A DNA stretch of 34,952 nt from Treponema sp. (GTDB lineage Bacteria; Spirochaetota; Spirochaetia; Treponematales; Treponemataceae). Shown here in pieces: positions 6,770 to 14,761 of this stretch. The stretch covers positions 1 to 34,952 of the forward strand of contig JAIKYZ010000136.1 of assembly GCA_024682655.1 (NCBI GenBank), in the 5' to 3' direction. Under the pieces are notes generated by a model. It had not been told where the DNA came from and ran no database searches. It saw only the letters and a list, made by a program, of their open reading frames with translations. The stretch's first letter is position 1. Each line of letters begins with the position of its first letter. The position numbers and the translations under genes are program-made.

Positions 6770-8971
6770 ATGATTAAATTTAACGAAAAAAATAAGACTT
6801 TCCGTCTTGATACACCTTCTTCAACTTATTGTATTACAGTTGCAGATAAGGGTTATATTTCTCATTCTTACTACGGACCAAAAATTGGTCAGGATGATGT
6901 AAGTTATCTTACCCGTCAGTTTGAATATTTTATGAGCAAGGGAGAGGTTTTCCGCGAAAAACTTTCTTTACTGGACTTTTTACCTCAGGAAATGCCAACC
7001 GATGGTATGGGGGATTTTAGAGAATCAGCTCTGGCAGTTTCCAGCGACAAGGGAAATAACGGCATTGAATTAATGTACAAAGATTATAAGATTTTTGATG
7101 GAGCAAAGACTTTACCAGGCCTTCCTTCTGTTTTTGGAGATAAGGCTGAAACTTTGGAAATTATTTGCCAGGATACAGTTTTACAGACTCAGGTTCATTT
7201 AATTTACACAGTTTTTGAAGATTTAGATGCAATTATCCGCTCTACAAGAATTGTAAACCAGGGCCAAAATCCTATTTATATCAAGAAAGCCTTATCTGCT
7301 GCTTTTGATATTGATTCCGAAGATTTTGATGTTATAACTTTACATGGTTCCTGGGCCCGGGAACGTCATATTGACCGTCATCCACTTCATATGGGAAAAC
7401 AGGGGGTAGTTTCAAACAGAGGAGAAACTTCTCACCAGGAACATCCATTTATTGCCCTTGTAGACCACAATACAGACGAAAATTCTGGAAAAGTTTACGC
7501 AATGAATTTTATTTATTCAGGAAACTTTGTGGCAGATGTACAGAAAAGTCAGTTTGATTCTGTTCGACTTGTAATGGGTATTAATCCTGAAAATTTCTGC
7601 TGGAAATTAAAGGCAGGTCAGACTTTTGATACACCTCAGGCTGTTCTTGTTTTTTCTGACAAGGGATTAAACGGAATGTCTCATACCTTCCACGACCTTT
7701 ACCGTGATCACTTAATCCGCAGTCCATATAAAAATAAGATGAGACCTATTTTAATTAACAACTGGGAAGCCACTTATTTTGATTTTAATACAGAAAAATT
7801 ACTTGATATTGCAAGAGAAGCTTCAAAAGATGGAATTGAAATGCTTGTAATGGACGACGGTTGGTTTGGTAAAAGAAATTCAGACAATAATTCTTTAGGC
7901 GACTGGTTTGTAAATGAAGAAAAATTGAAGGGTGGCTTAAAATATCTTGTTCAAGAAGTTAATAAATTAGGTATGAAATTTGGTATTTGGTTTGAACCAG
8001 AAATGATTTCTCCTGATTCTGATTTATACCGTGCTCATCCTGATTGGGCTATTCAAATTCCTGGCAGAGTTCCTGGAATGAGCCGACAGCAGTTAGTTCT
8101 TGATATTACCCGTAAAGAAGTTGAAGATTATGCTTATGGCTGTGTTTCTAAAATACTTCACAGTGCAAATATTGAATATGTAAAATGGGATATGAACCGT
8201 CAGCTTTCTGATATTGGAAGCCTTTCTTTACCTGCTGACCAGATTGGAGAATTTTATCACAGATACGTACTTGCCCTTTACCGAATGCAGGAAAGACTTG
8301 TAAGTGAATTCCCAAATCTTCTGCTTGAAAATTGTAGTGGTGGAGGAGCAAGATTTGATCCTGGTATGTTCTATTTCAGCCCACAAATCTGGTGTTCTGA
8401 TGATACTGATGCTTTTGAAAGACTTTCAATTCAGGAAGGAACAGCTCTTATTTATCCATTAAGTACAATGGGTGCTCATGTTTCTGTTTGTCCAAATCAT
8501 GCCTGTGGTAGAGTAACTCCTTTTAAAACCCGCGGATATGTTGCACTTTCTGGAACCTTTGGTTATGAACTGGATATTACAAAACTTAATCAGGAGGAGC
8601 GTTCATTAATTCCTCATCAGGTTGAACTTTACAAAAAGTACAGTGATTTAGTTCGTAATGGTGATTACTGGAGAATTGCAAGTTATTCTCAGAACAAGGA
8701 ATATGATTGCTGGATGTCTCTTTCAAAAGATAAGTCTAAGGCTCTTGTAACTTTTGTTCAGGTTTTAAATCATCCAAACTATAAAACCAGATTTATTAAA
8801 ATTCATGGTTTAGATGAAAATAAAAAATATAGGATTTCTTTCCCTGACGAAAATCAAGAGGACTGGCCTTCAATTGAAATGTCTGGTTTGACAATTAAAA
8901 ATGCGGGTATTCCTGTTAAAAGAGAGTCGGGAGATTTCCAGGCTAAATTAATTTATATAGAAGCCCTTTAA
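6770..8971 (+). CDS. GH36 alpha-galactosidase
   Basis: This 733-aa protein has the full length and plan of the large GH36 alpha-galactosidases: an N-terminal beta-supersandwich, a central (beta/alpha)8 barrel and a C-terminal beta domain. Barrel motifs are VMDDGWFGKRN, FGIWFEPEMI, KWDMNRQ with the nucleophile D474, and CSDDTDAF with the acid/base (probably D544). There is no signal peptide, so it acts in the cytoplasm, removing alpha-1,6-galactose from imported galactomannooligosaccharides or raffinose-type sugars. The mannan neighbours favour the first. GAGGA precedes the ATG. A weak promoter (TTGAAT, 17 bases, TAAACT) may lie around 6709-6737. Its stop codon overlaps the stop codon of the convergent recX. 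Confidence 0.93.
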   Translation: MIKFNEKNKTFRLDTPSSTYCITVADKGYISHSYYGPKIGQDDVSYLTRQFEYFMSKGEVFREKLSLLDFLPQEMPTDGMGDFRESALAVSSDKGNNGIELMYKDYKIFDGAKTLPGLPSVFGDKAETLEIICQDTVLQTQVHLIYTVFEDLDAIIRSTRIVNQGQNPIYIKKALSAAFDIDSEDFDVITLHGSWARERHIDRHPLHMGKQGVVSNRGETSHQEHPFIALVDHNTDENSGKVYAMNFIYSGNFVADVQKSQFDSVRLVMGINPENFCWKLKAGQTFDTPQAVLVFSDKGLNGMSHTFHDLYRDHLIRSPYKNKMRPILINNWEATYFDFNTEKLLDIAREASKDGIEMLVMDDGWFGKRNSDNNSLGDWFVNEEKLKGGLKYLVQEVNKLGMKFGIWFEPEMISPDSDLYRAHPDWAIQIPGRVPGMSRQQLVLDITRKEVEDYAYGCVSKILHSANIEYVKWDMNRQLSDIGSLSLPADQIGEFYHRYVLALYRMQERLVSEFPNLLLENCSGGGARFDPGMFYFSPQIWCSDDTDAFERLSIQEGTALIYPLSTMGAHVSVCPNHACGRVTPFKTRGYVALSGTFGYELDITKLNQEERSLIPHQVELYKKYSDLVRNGDYWRIASYSQNKEYDCWMSLSKDKSKALVTFVQVLNHPNYKTRFIKIHGLDENKKYRISFPDENQEDWPSIEMSGLTIKNAGIPVKRESGDFQAKLIYIEAL

Positions 8972-9600
8972 TCTTCTTCTGCAATGTCGCAGGCAGCTCT
9001 TTTTATCATTGAATAGGTAAAACCTGCCTGCATCATTGCAGATATTAGTTTTTCTTCTTCTTTACCTTTTCTTACAAACTTTTTATAGGCTTTTTTACAA
9101 ATTTCATATTCATCGTTTTCTTCAAAAAATTCGTTTAAGGCAAGAAGGGCAGTTTCTTTTGCTATTCCCCGACTTTGAAGTTCTGCCATTAATTTACTTT
9201 TACCTTCAAAGTGATTAATTTTTCGTCCGTTTAGCCAGGCCCGGGAATATCTTAAATCGGAAAGAAAATCTACAGACTCCAGATAATCTAAAGCCATATT
9301 TATATATTTTTTATCATATTTTTTTTCCATTAATTTACGGCTAAGTCCAAATCTTGATTGTTCGGCCCTTGCAATATATTCCAGGGCTTTTAATTCAACG
9401 GCTGCCGCAAGACCTGCATCTAAAAGTTGATTTGTTTGATTTTGATCAAAAGAATCTCCTGTGGACATAAAATCAAAGTCGAATTCTGGGGCATATTCTT
9501 TTCTTGCATAAAAGGCTGTTGCTGAATCGTTTTGGGGGATTTCTGCTGTAATTTTGTACATTCCCTTGTAGGAAGTTTCGACTATGGACTTAATAATCAT
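8968..9600 (-). CDS. recX: RecX regulatory protein
   Basis: This 210-aa protein matches RecX, the cytoplasmic modulator that caps and disassembles RecA filaments. Recognisable segments are ALEYIARAEQSRFGLSRKL (about 73-91), the DFLSDLRYSRAWLNGR motif (about 112-127) and the following three-helix repeats. The length is typical of spirochaete and Firmicute RecX proteins with an N-terminal extension. The start is uncertain: no Shine-Dalgarno site precedes the ATG at 9600, and an alternative ATG (residue 14) has AAGGGA too close to it. recA is not adjacent. Its 3' end overlaps the GH36 gene tail to tail, with interlocked TAA codons. Confidence 0.85.
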   Translation of the reverse strand: MIIKSIVETSYKGMYKITAEIPQNDSATAFYARKEYAPEFDFDFMSTGDSFDQNQTNQLLDAGLAAAVELKALEYIARAEQSRFGLSRKLMEKKYDKKYINMALDYLESVDFLSDLRYSRAWLNGRKINHFEGKSKLMAELQSRGIAKETALLALNEFFEENDEYEICKKAYKKFVRKGKEEEKLISAMMQAGFTYSMIKRAACDIAEED

Positions 9601-9649
9601 ATTTTAAAAATAATAATCTTTTGGCTTGTAGACAAGGCGGGAAGGGGAA

Positions 9650-9725
9650 AATACGTCGAGTCAAGGCACGCGTACGCTTAAAGCCTTGACTTCGCCGTTT
9701 TTAGGGTTTGTAATAAACCCTAAAT
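9650..9725 (+). repeat. 76-bp palindromic repeat, copy 1
   Basis: These 76 bases are identical to the reverse complement of 13165-13240. The unit holds two hairpins: GTCAAGGC/GCCTTGAC (9660-9667 with 9683-9690) and a 10-bp stem TTTAGGGTTT/AAACCCTAAA with a 5-nt loop (9700-9709 with 9715-9724). Copy 1 lies between the recX start and the rpsI terminator. Its size and structure fit a REP/BIME-type or small MITE-type element. It has no coding capacity. Confidence 0.92.
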
Positions 9726-9727
9726 GC

Positions 9728-9762
9728 AAAAAAAATGCGGTTTGAATAAACCGCATTTTTTT
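9728..9762. terminator. Terminator of the rplM-rpsI operon
   Basis: A perfect 11-bp stem (AAATGCGGTTT at 9733-9743, partner at 9748-9758) has a 4-nt loop and A/T tracts on both sides. It lies 15 bases past the rpsI stop codon. Read rightward it also has a T run, so it is probably bidirectional. Confidence 0.9.
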
Positions 9763-9777
9763 CTGAAAGTATAAATA

Positions 9778-10170
9778 CTAACGTTTAGAGAACTGGAATC
9801 TTCTACGAGCACCTTTCTGACCGTACTTCTTACGTTCAACCATACGTGAATCACGTGTAAGGTATCCGTTAGCTTTAAGAGCAGTACGAGCATCAGGATC
9901 AATCTGAACTAATGCACGAGAAATACCATGTAAACAAGCAGCAGCCTGTCCGTCCATTCCACCACCAACTACGTTGATAAGAATGTCATATTTATTTCCC
10001 ATAGATGTAACCAACAATGGCTGGTTTACAACCTGAACCTGTTCTGCATTATTGAAGTATTCTTTAACGTCTTTTCCGTTTACAACAATTTTACCTGAAC
10101 CGTCGCGAACAAATACGCGAGCTACAGCAGTCTTTCTTCTTCCTGTACCAATTGCAATATTTTTTACCAT
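9778..10170 (-). CDS. rpsI: 30S ribosomal protein S9
   Basis: This 130-aa protein is ribosomal protein S9 of the small subunit. It has the family start [14 protein letters not shown], the central [12 protein letters not shown] segment and the basic C-terminal tail [16 protein letters not shown], which in S9 reaches the P-site tRNA. The length is normal. It follows rplM by 15 bases in the conserved rplM-rpsI order and ends at a strong terminator. Confidence 0.98.
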   Translation of the reverse strand: MVKNIAIGTGRRKTAVARVFVRDGSGKIVVNGKDVKEYFNNAEQVQVVNQPLLVTSMGNKYDILINVVGGGMDGQAAACLHGISRALVQIDPDARTALKANGYLTRDSRMVERKKYGQKGARRRFQFSKR

Positions 10171-10185
10171 TTCCTAACCCCTAAA

Positions 10186-10614
10186 TTAAAGTTCAACTGG
10201 CTGTGGATTCTGAGCAACGTGTGGGTGTTCAGCACCAGCATAGATCTTAACGTTTTCAAACATTTTGCGACCAAGTCTTCCACCAGGAAGCATACCAGCA
10301 ACAGCAATTGACATTGGATCTGTTGGATGTTTTTCAAGAAGTTTTTCGTAAGTATGAGAAACAAGACCACCTACAAAACCTGTGTGGTGATAGTAAACTT
10401 TTTTCTGTTCCTTTCCACCTGTTACAATTGCTTTTTCAGCATTAATGATTACAACAAAGTCACCCATTAACTGGTTTTTTGTGTAAGTTGCTTTGTTTTT
10501 TCCACGAGCGATAGCAGCAGCTTTTGCAGCTACACGTCCCATTGGTTTTCCGGCTGCATCAATAATGTACCATTTGCGAGCCTGTTCGTATTCTTTAACG
10601 AAAATAGTTTCCAT
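10186..10614 (-). CDS. rplM: 50S ribosomal protein L13
   Basis: This 142-aa protein is ribosomal protein L13, a 23S rRNA-binding protein of the large subunit. Family marks are RKWYIIDAAGKPMGRVAAKA near the N-terminus, the GDFVVIINAEKA segment, YYHHTGFVGG and the GMLPGGRLGRKMF motif. The length is normal. It is the first gene of an rplM-rpsI operon. The ribosome site is weak (AGGT), and a roughly 110-nt leader with a hairpin precedes it, so translational or attenuation control is possible. Confidence 0.98.
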   Translation of the reverse strand: METIFVKEYEQARKWYIIDAAGKPMGRVAAKAAAIARGKNKATYTKNQLMGDFVVIINAEKAIVTGGKEQKKVYYHHTGFVGGLVSHTYEKLLEKHPTDPMSIAVAGMLPGGRLGRKMFENVKIYAGAEHPHVAQNPQPVEL

Positions 10615-10690
10615 AATAATACCTAAATACCTGTATATTTAATAAAAAATTTCTGTGATTTTAATCCTTTGCATCTGAATTAAAAACACT

Positions 10691-10719
10691 AACAATTTAG
10701 ATGAGCAGTCCAAATTGTT
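10691..10719 (-). promoter_or_regulatory. Hairpin in the rplM leader, candidate regulatory RNA
   Basis: An 8-bp inverted repeat (AACAATTT at 10691-10698, AAATTGTT at 10712-10719) with a 13-nt loop would form about 8 bases after the predicted transcription start of rplM-rpsI. A T-rich stretch follows leftward. L13 operons in other bacteria carry autoregulatory leaders; whether this is one is an inference. Confidence 0.4.
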
Positions 10720-10733
10720 ATACGGGGTAAAAT

Positions 10734-10763
10734 ATAATACAATTTTTTCCCCAAGAGAGTCAA
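10734..10763 (-). promoter_or_regulatory. Predicted promoter of rplM-rpsI
   Basis: Reading leftward, TTGACT (10763-10758) and TATTAT (10739-10734) are 18 bases apart. This would give a leader of about 110 nt before rplM. Confidence 0.62.
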
Positions 10764-10790
10764 TAAGCTAAGCCCCTTTTGGCCTGACTT

Positions 10791-11033
10791 TTATTTGTTC
10801 TGACTGTCTTCTTTTTCGCTTTCTTCAGCTTTAGCTTCTTTTTTTGCTTCTTTTTTGTCCTGAATATCGGCAGCTCCGATAAAACAGCAGATTAAACCAA
10901 TAAATGCGGCTAATACTGGGGCACATCCTTTTAAGAAGGAAATTACATCTTTTCCCCATGCTAATGGGCCCATTGGAAGTAACGAAAAAACTGTGAATGC
11001 AATAAAAATTAAACCAATAATAATCGAAATCAT
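10791..11033 (-). CDS. Small two-helix membrane protein, unknown function
   Basis: This 80-aa protein was not recognised as a named family. It has two hydrophobic segments (about 2-22 and 37-55), predicting a hairpin in the inner membrane, and a charged C-terminal tail (about 58-80) rich in Lys and Glu. A good ribosome site (GAGGTA) precedes the ATG. It lies 18 bases downstream of the LacI-family gene on the same strand, so it may share its transcript. No function is proposed. Confidence 0.65.
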   Translation of the reverse strand: MISIIIGLIFIAFTVFSLLPMGPLAWGKDVISFLKGCAPVLAAFIGLICCFIGAADIQDKKEAKKEAKAEESEKEDSQNK

Positions 11034-11051
11034 ATTTACCTCAAATTCCTA

Positions 11052-12074
11052 TTAATTATTTATATTTTTTACAGAGTCTCTTATTATAATTGTTCCACTA
11101 ACCAGATGTCTTCCCTTAATGTAAGGCTGATTTGTAATTTTTTTGATGATTAAATCAGCGGCTACATTTGCGGTATCTTCCGGCTTTATGGCTACAGTTG
11201 TAAGAGGAACTGATTGATTTGACTGTGCTACATAATTATCAAAACCTGTAACTGAAATATCTTCTGGGATTCTATAACCTAAGGTCTGTAATTTATCTAT
11301 AAGATTTGACGCAGTAAGGTCATTATTACATACAAAGGCCGTTGGCATTTCTTCTTTTGGAGGAAGTTTAAATTCAACCTGGAATCCTTTATCATCACGG
11401 TCGTTGATAATATCTTCTACCGAAGATGGAAGTCCATTTCTTAGCATTGCCTTCTGGAAACCCATAAAACGGTCTGTGATTGAAGTTGTTGCATTAAAAT
11501 TTCCTACAAAGCGAATATTTTTATGTCCCTGAGAAATTACATAACTAGTTAAAATATATGAAGAGTAGTAATCATCATTTGAAACGCTGTCCAGGCTTGT
11601 ATTATCTGTGTAAAAATCAAGAAGAATAAAATTATTGTACTGTAAACGAATCTTATCTATGTAGTCTTCTTTTACCTGTCCTAAAATAATAATTCCATCT
11701 ACTTTTTTGTCCTGAAGCATTCTTGGAAGTACAAGGTTTTCTTCATCCTGGGCAGAAAGTAATTCCATGATGCTATAATAATTTCTGTGTAAAAGTTCTG
11801 TTGAAAGAAAGTTGAAAATGTACCAGTAAAAAGAAGTATTAATTCCAAAAAAATGTGAAGGAATAAGAATACCTATATTTCCAGTGATTTTTCCATTTGA
11901 AAAGGAAGAATTGTTTTTTGCCTTGTATCCCATTTCGCTGGCAAGGTCTTTAATTTGTTTTCGTAAATCATCTCCCACACCATCTTTATTTGCCAGGGCT
12001 TTTGAAACTGTAACTGTACTGATGTTAAGTTTTTTAGCGATATCTGAGAGTCTGACCTTTTTCTTTTGTTCCAT
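11052..12074 (-). CDS. LacI-family transcriptional regulator
   Basis: This 340-aa protein has the LacI/GalR plan. An N-terminal helix-turn-helix and hinge (VRLSDIAKKLNISTVTVSKA, about 7-26, then ANKDGVG) is followed by a periplasmic-binding-protein-like sensor domain (about 65-335) with GNIGILIPSHFFGIN and AFVCNNDLTA. It should bind an operator as a dimer and respond to a sugar or sugar phosphate. The target is not shown by the sequence; the mannan or arabinan genes nearby are candidates. No Shine-Dalgarno site precedes the ATG, and an extended -10 box sits so close that the mRNA may be almost leaderless. A large inverted repeat just upstream (12096-12128) could be an autoregulatory site. Confidence 0.92.
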   Translation of the reverse strand: MEQKKKVRLSDIAKKLNISTVTVSKALANKDGVGDDLRKQIKDLASEMGYKAKNNSSFSNGKITGNIGILIPSHFFGINTSFYWYIFNFLSTELLHRNYYSIMELLSAQDEENLVLPRMLQDKKVDGIIILGQVKEDYIDKIRLQYNNFILLDFYTDNTSLDSVSNDDYYSSYILTSYVISQGHKNIRFVGNFNATTSITDRFMGFQKAMLRNGLPSSVEDIINDRDDKGFQVEFKLPPKEEMPTAFVCNNDLTASNLIDKLQTLGYRIPEDISVTGFDNYVAQSNQSVPLTTVAIKPEDTANVAADLIIKKITNQPYIKGRHLVSGTIIIRDSVKNINN

Positions 12075-12083
12075 AGTATTATT

Positions 12084-12092
12084 ATTATATCA
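12084..12092 (-). promoter_or_regulatory. Extended -10 promoter of the LacI-family gene
   Basis: Reading leftward, TGATATAAT forms an extended -10 element with no good -35 box at the usual distance. The predicted start of transcription is only about three bases before the ATG. Confidence 0.42.
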
Positions 12093-12095
12093 GAT

Positions 12096-12128
12096 TTTAG
12101 TTAAAAAACATAGGAAATTTTAACTAAA
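12096..12128. promoter_or_regulatory. Inverted repeat upstream of the LacI-family gene
   Basis: Perfect 11-bp arms (TTTAGTTAAAA at 12096-12106 and its complement at 12118-12128) are separated by 11 bases. The site overlaps the end of the histidine phosphatase gene and lies just upstream of the -10 box. It could be an operator or a weak terminator. A related arrangement, TTAGTTAA-N14-TTAACCAA, lies upstream of the GH26 gene at 3378-3407. Confidence 0.45.
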
Positions 12129-12933
12129 TTTCCTTAAGAAGAGTGGCAAAGTAGCCGGAAGAAGAAATTTCTTCTTTGCCATTTGTAAGGTGATTTGTGT
12201 CTCCCAGTCTTTCTACACGGAACCAGGCCTGGCCTTTAATTCTTTCTTCTGAATTTAAAACTGTGATTGAAGTAGGGGCGACATAAAATCCATGCCATAA
12301 TTGCATTGGCGAAAGTCCGGTTAAATGGGCAATTATTGCAAACATAACTCCCAGGTGGCAGAAAAATACAAGGGTTTTTTCCTGGGGATAATCGTCTTTT
12401 ACAGATTTTAAGTGATATTTTTCTATTGGATCTGACCAGTTGTGATTTGGAGTAGGCTCTTTTACATCGTAAAAATTCTTTGAATTTCTTATATAACCGT
12501 ATCTTTCTAAAAGCTGGTCAAAACCTTTTGAAACTTCTTCAAACTTTTTATCTATTCCGGCTTTTTTAAGATAATCTACTGTGGCCCATTTATCTTTATC
12601 AAAAAATTCGGGATGGGCTGTTAAATATTCTGGTAAAAGGTCCCAGCAGATATTTTTTGTGCCTGCTAATTTTTTGTCCGGATAATCGGCAGGGATTTCT
12701 ACCGGGTAATAAAATTCCTGAAGCCAGTCAAAAACTTCTGCCTCTCGTCCTAATTTTTTAAGGGCTGGGGCGCCTGTTGCTTTTGCTCGTCCAAGGGGAG
12801 AAGTGTAAAAGGCTGTAACATTCTGCCATTTACAGATTCTTTTGGTAAGAAGTTCAACTTCTTTTTTACCTTTTGGGGTAAGATTATCGATTGTGTAATC
12901 AGGGTCTCCGTGGCGAATAAATATAAGGCGCAT
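12124..12933 (-). CDS. Histidine phosphatase superfamily protein
   Basis: This 269-aa protein belongs to the histidine phosphatase (phosphoglycerate mutase-like) superfamily. The catalytic motif is MRLIFIRHGDPDY (H8), with YTSPLGRAKATG after it and a second conserved His in VFFCHLGVM. The family dephosphorylates small molecules or proteins; the substrate here is unknown. The frame is open upstream to 12996, but the ATG at 12933 has GGAG in front and starts directly at the RHG strand. The upstream part would also run towards a repeat element. It uses TAG as its stop codon and is probably co-transcribed with the LacI-family gene about 50 bases downstream. Confidence 0.85.
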   Translation of the reverse strand: MRLIFIRHGDPDYTIDNLTPKGKKEVELLTKRICKWQNVTAFYTSPLGRAKATGAPALKKLGREAEVFDWLQEFYYPVEIPADYPDKKLAGTKNICWDLLPEYLTAHPEFFDKDKWATVDYLKKAGIDKKFEEVSKGFDQLLERYGYIRNSKNFYDVKEPTPNHNWSDPIEKYHLKSVKDDYPQEKTLVFFCHLGVMFAIIAHLTGLSPMQLWHGFYVAPTSITVLNSEERIKGQAWFRVERLGDTNHLTNGKEEISSSGYFATLLKEI

Positions 12934-12981
12934 ATTAACTCCAAATTTTCTTTTGTTTAAAACTATTTTAAATGGGGTTTT

Positions 12982-13106
12982 TAAGGGGATGTCCAATAAG
13001 ATTTGGCACTGTGGTCATTGAGCTTGTCGAAATGACCATTTACACTATATGTGGTGGTTTCGACAAGCTCAACCACCGCATTATTTACTTATTGGACATC
13101 CCCTTA
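12982..13106. repeat. MITE-like hairpin element with 19-bp terminal inverted repeats
   Basis: The ends are perfect 19-bp inverted repeats (12982-13000 and 13088-13106, TAAGGGGATGTCCAATAAG and its complement). Inside are two hairpins, GGTCATT/AATGACC (13013-13019 with 13031-13037) and GGTGGTT/AACCACC (13053-13059 with 13071-13077). Their loops carry GAGCTTGTCGA and its complement. It is about 125 bp with no gene, as expected of a non-autonomous element mobilised in trans. Further small hairpins follow at 13119-13138 and 13141-13156. Confidence 0.88.
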
Positions 13107-13164
13107 GGAGAAGGGGTAGCCCGCAACCATGTGCGGGCGAGGGGAAGGCTTTCCCCACCTTTTT

Positions 13165-13240
13165 ATTTAGGGTTTATTACAAACCCTAAAAACGGCGAAG
13201 TCAAGGCTTTAAGCGTACGCGTGCCTTGACTCGACGTATT
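13165..13240 (-). repeat. 76-bp palindromic repeat, copy 2
   Basis: This is the exact reverse complement of 9650-9725. Its right end reaches the first two positions of the glyA stop codon, so the hairpins lie immediately after glyA and may help end its transcript. The two copies are in opposite orientation about 3.4 kb apart. Confidence 0.92.
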
Positions 13241-14735
13241 ATACAAATTCCTTCTTCAAGAAGTCTAAATCTAATTCTGGGTAAAGAACATGTGCAGAAA
13301 GTAATTTGTTTACACGAGCTCTTGCTTTTTCCTGAACCTTTGGATCAAGGTTGATTTTACCTTTAGCAGGCTTTCCTTCTTTTGTAAGGCCAGGTTTTGT
13401 TCCCTTTAATACAAAGTCGATGATATCTGCAACTTCTTTCATATCTTCTTCGTTCATGCCAAGAGTTGTAAGTCCTGGAGTACCGATACGGATTCCAGAT
13501 GTCCACCAGGCACCGTTTTTATCGTAAGGAAGGGCATTTGCGTTTGCTGTTACACCGCACTGGAATAATGCTGCTTCTGCCTGTTTTCCTGTAAGTCCGT
13601 AAACTGTTACATCTACTAACATAAGGTGATTGTCTGTTCCGCCTGTCTGAAGTGGCATTCCGTGAGCTTTACAGCCTTCTGCAAGGGCCTGAGCATTTTT
13701 TACAACCTGATGTGCCCATTCCTGGTAGGCTGGAGTACGAGCTTCTTTAAATGCAATTGCTTTTGCGGCCATTACATGACCAAGAGGACCACCTAATACC
13801 ATTGGACAACCCTTGTTTACGTAATCTGCAAATTCCTGTTTACAGAGAATCATAGCACCACGAGGTCCACGCAAAGTTTTGTGAGTTGTTGTAGTTACGA
13901 TATCTGCCCATTTTACTGGATCGTAATCGCCCTGGAATACTTTTCCGGCAACAAGTCCTGCAAAGTGTGCCATATCTACCATTAATACTGCTCCACATTT
14001 GTCTGCAATTTCGCGGAAGCGTTTGAAATTGATTTTACGTGGGTAAGCTGAATAACCTGTCAAAAGGATGAGAGGTTTTACTTCCATTGCCTGCTTTTCG
14101 ATTGCGTCGTAATCTAAGAGGCCAGTTTCTTTGTCTACTCCGTAGGGATGAGATTCGAACATACGGGCAGAAACGTTCATTTTATATCCGTGGGTAAGGT
14201 GACCACCACAAGAGTAATCAAGTCCCATTAATTTCTGATTTCCAAAACGTTTGCGCAACATGTCAAACTGTTCTGCTGTAAGGTCGTTTAAGGATTTTAC
14301 TCCCAGTTCTTCGAGAGTTGGAGTTTCTACTTTTGCAGAAAGAATTGCCCAGTAGGCAACTAAGTTTGTATCTGCTCCAGAGTGTGGCTGAACGTAAGCA
14401 TAATCTGCACCAAAGAGGGCTTCTGCTTCGTGAGCGGCAATATTTTCTACGGTATCAATATTTACACAACCGCCATAGTAACGGTGTTCGGGATAACCTT
14501 CTGCGTATTTGTCTGTAAGAAGATTGCCCATAGCTGACTGAACGTTTAAGGAACAGTAGTTTTCTGAAGCGACTAATTTAAGGTGACTGCGCTGATTTTC
14601 GATTTCGCTTACAATTGCGGCAGCGATATCAGGACCTACAGCAGCAACCTGCTGAAGATTTGCAACATAAGAACACATTGCAGCAGTTGGTTTTCCGCCG
14701 CAAGATGCCAGATAGTTTTCTAATGGTGTAGCCAT
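13239..14735 (-). CDS. glyA: Serine hydroxymethyltransferase
   Basis: This 498-aa PLP enzyme interconverts serine and glycine and supplies one-carbon units as methylene-tetrahydrofolate in the cytoplasm. It has the SHMT start SENYCSLNVQSAMGN, the YAEGYPEHRYYGGC block and the cofactor lysine K286 in TTTHKTLRGPRGAM. It is about 75 residues longer than the common bacterial enzyme, with extra sequence at the N-terminus and in the middle, as in the long form known from Treponema and Chlamydia. A ribosome site (GAGGT) precedes the ATG, and a TATAAT lies at 14761-14756. A 76-bp repeat abuts its stop codon. Confidence 0.97.
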   Translation of the reverse strand: MATPLENYLASCGGKPTAAMCSYVANLQQVAAVGPDIAAAIVSEIENQRSHLKLVASENYCSLNVQSAMGNLLTDKYAEGYPEHRYYGGCVNIDTVENIAAHEAEALFGADYAYVQPHSGADTNLVAYWAILSAKVETPTLEELGVKSLNDLTAEQFDMLRKRFGNQKLMGLDYSCGGHLTHGYKMNVSARMFESHPYGVDKETGLLDYDAIEKQAMEVKPLILLTGYSAYPRKINFKRFREIADKCGAVLMVDMAHFAGLVAGKVFQGDYDPVKWADIVTTTTHKTLRGPRGAMILCKQEFADYVNKGCPMVLGGPLGHVMAAKAIAFKEARTPAYQEWAHQVVKNAQALAEGCKAHGMPLQTGGTDNHLMLVDVTVYGLTGKQAEAALFQCGVTANANALPYDKNGAWWTSGIRIGTPGLTTLGMNEEDMKEVADIIDFVLKGTKPGLTKEGKPAKGKINLDPKVQEKARARVNKLLSAHVLYPELDLDFLKKEFV

Positions 14736-14755
14736 ACGATACCTCGCAAAATTTA

Positions 14756-14761
14756 ATTATA
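14756..14761 (-). promoter_or_regulatory. Possible -10 box of glyA
   Basis: A perfect TATAAT, reading leftward, lies about 20 bases before the glyA ATG. No convincing -35 box is present, so the call is tentative. Confidence 0.35.

Noticed and set aside
12972..13229. An open frame of 85 codons on the plus strand
   Set aside because: It runs through the MITE-like element and the 76-bp repeat, has no ribosome site, and its translation simply follows the palindromes.
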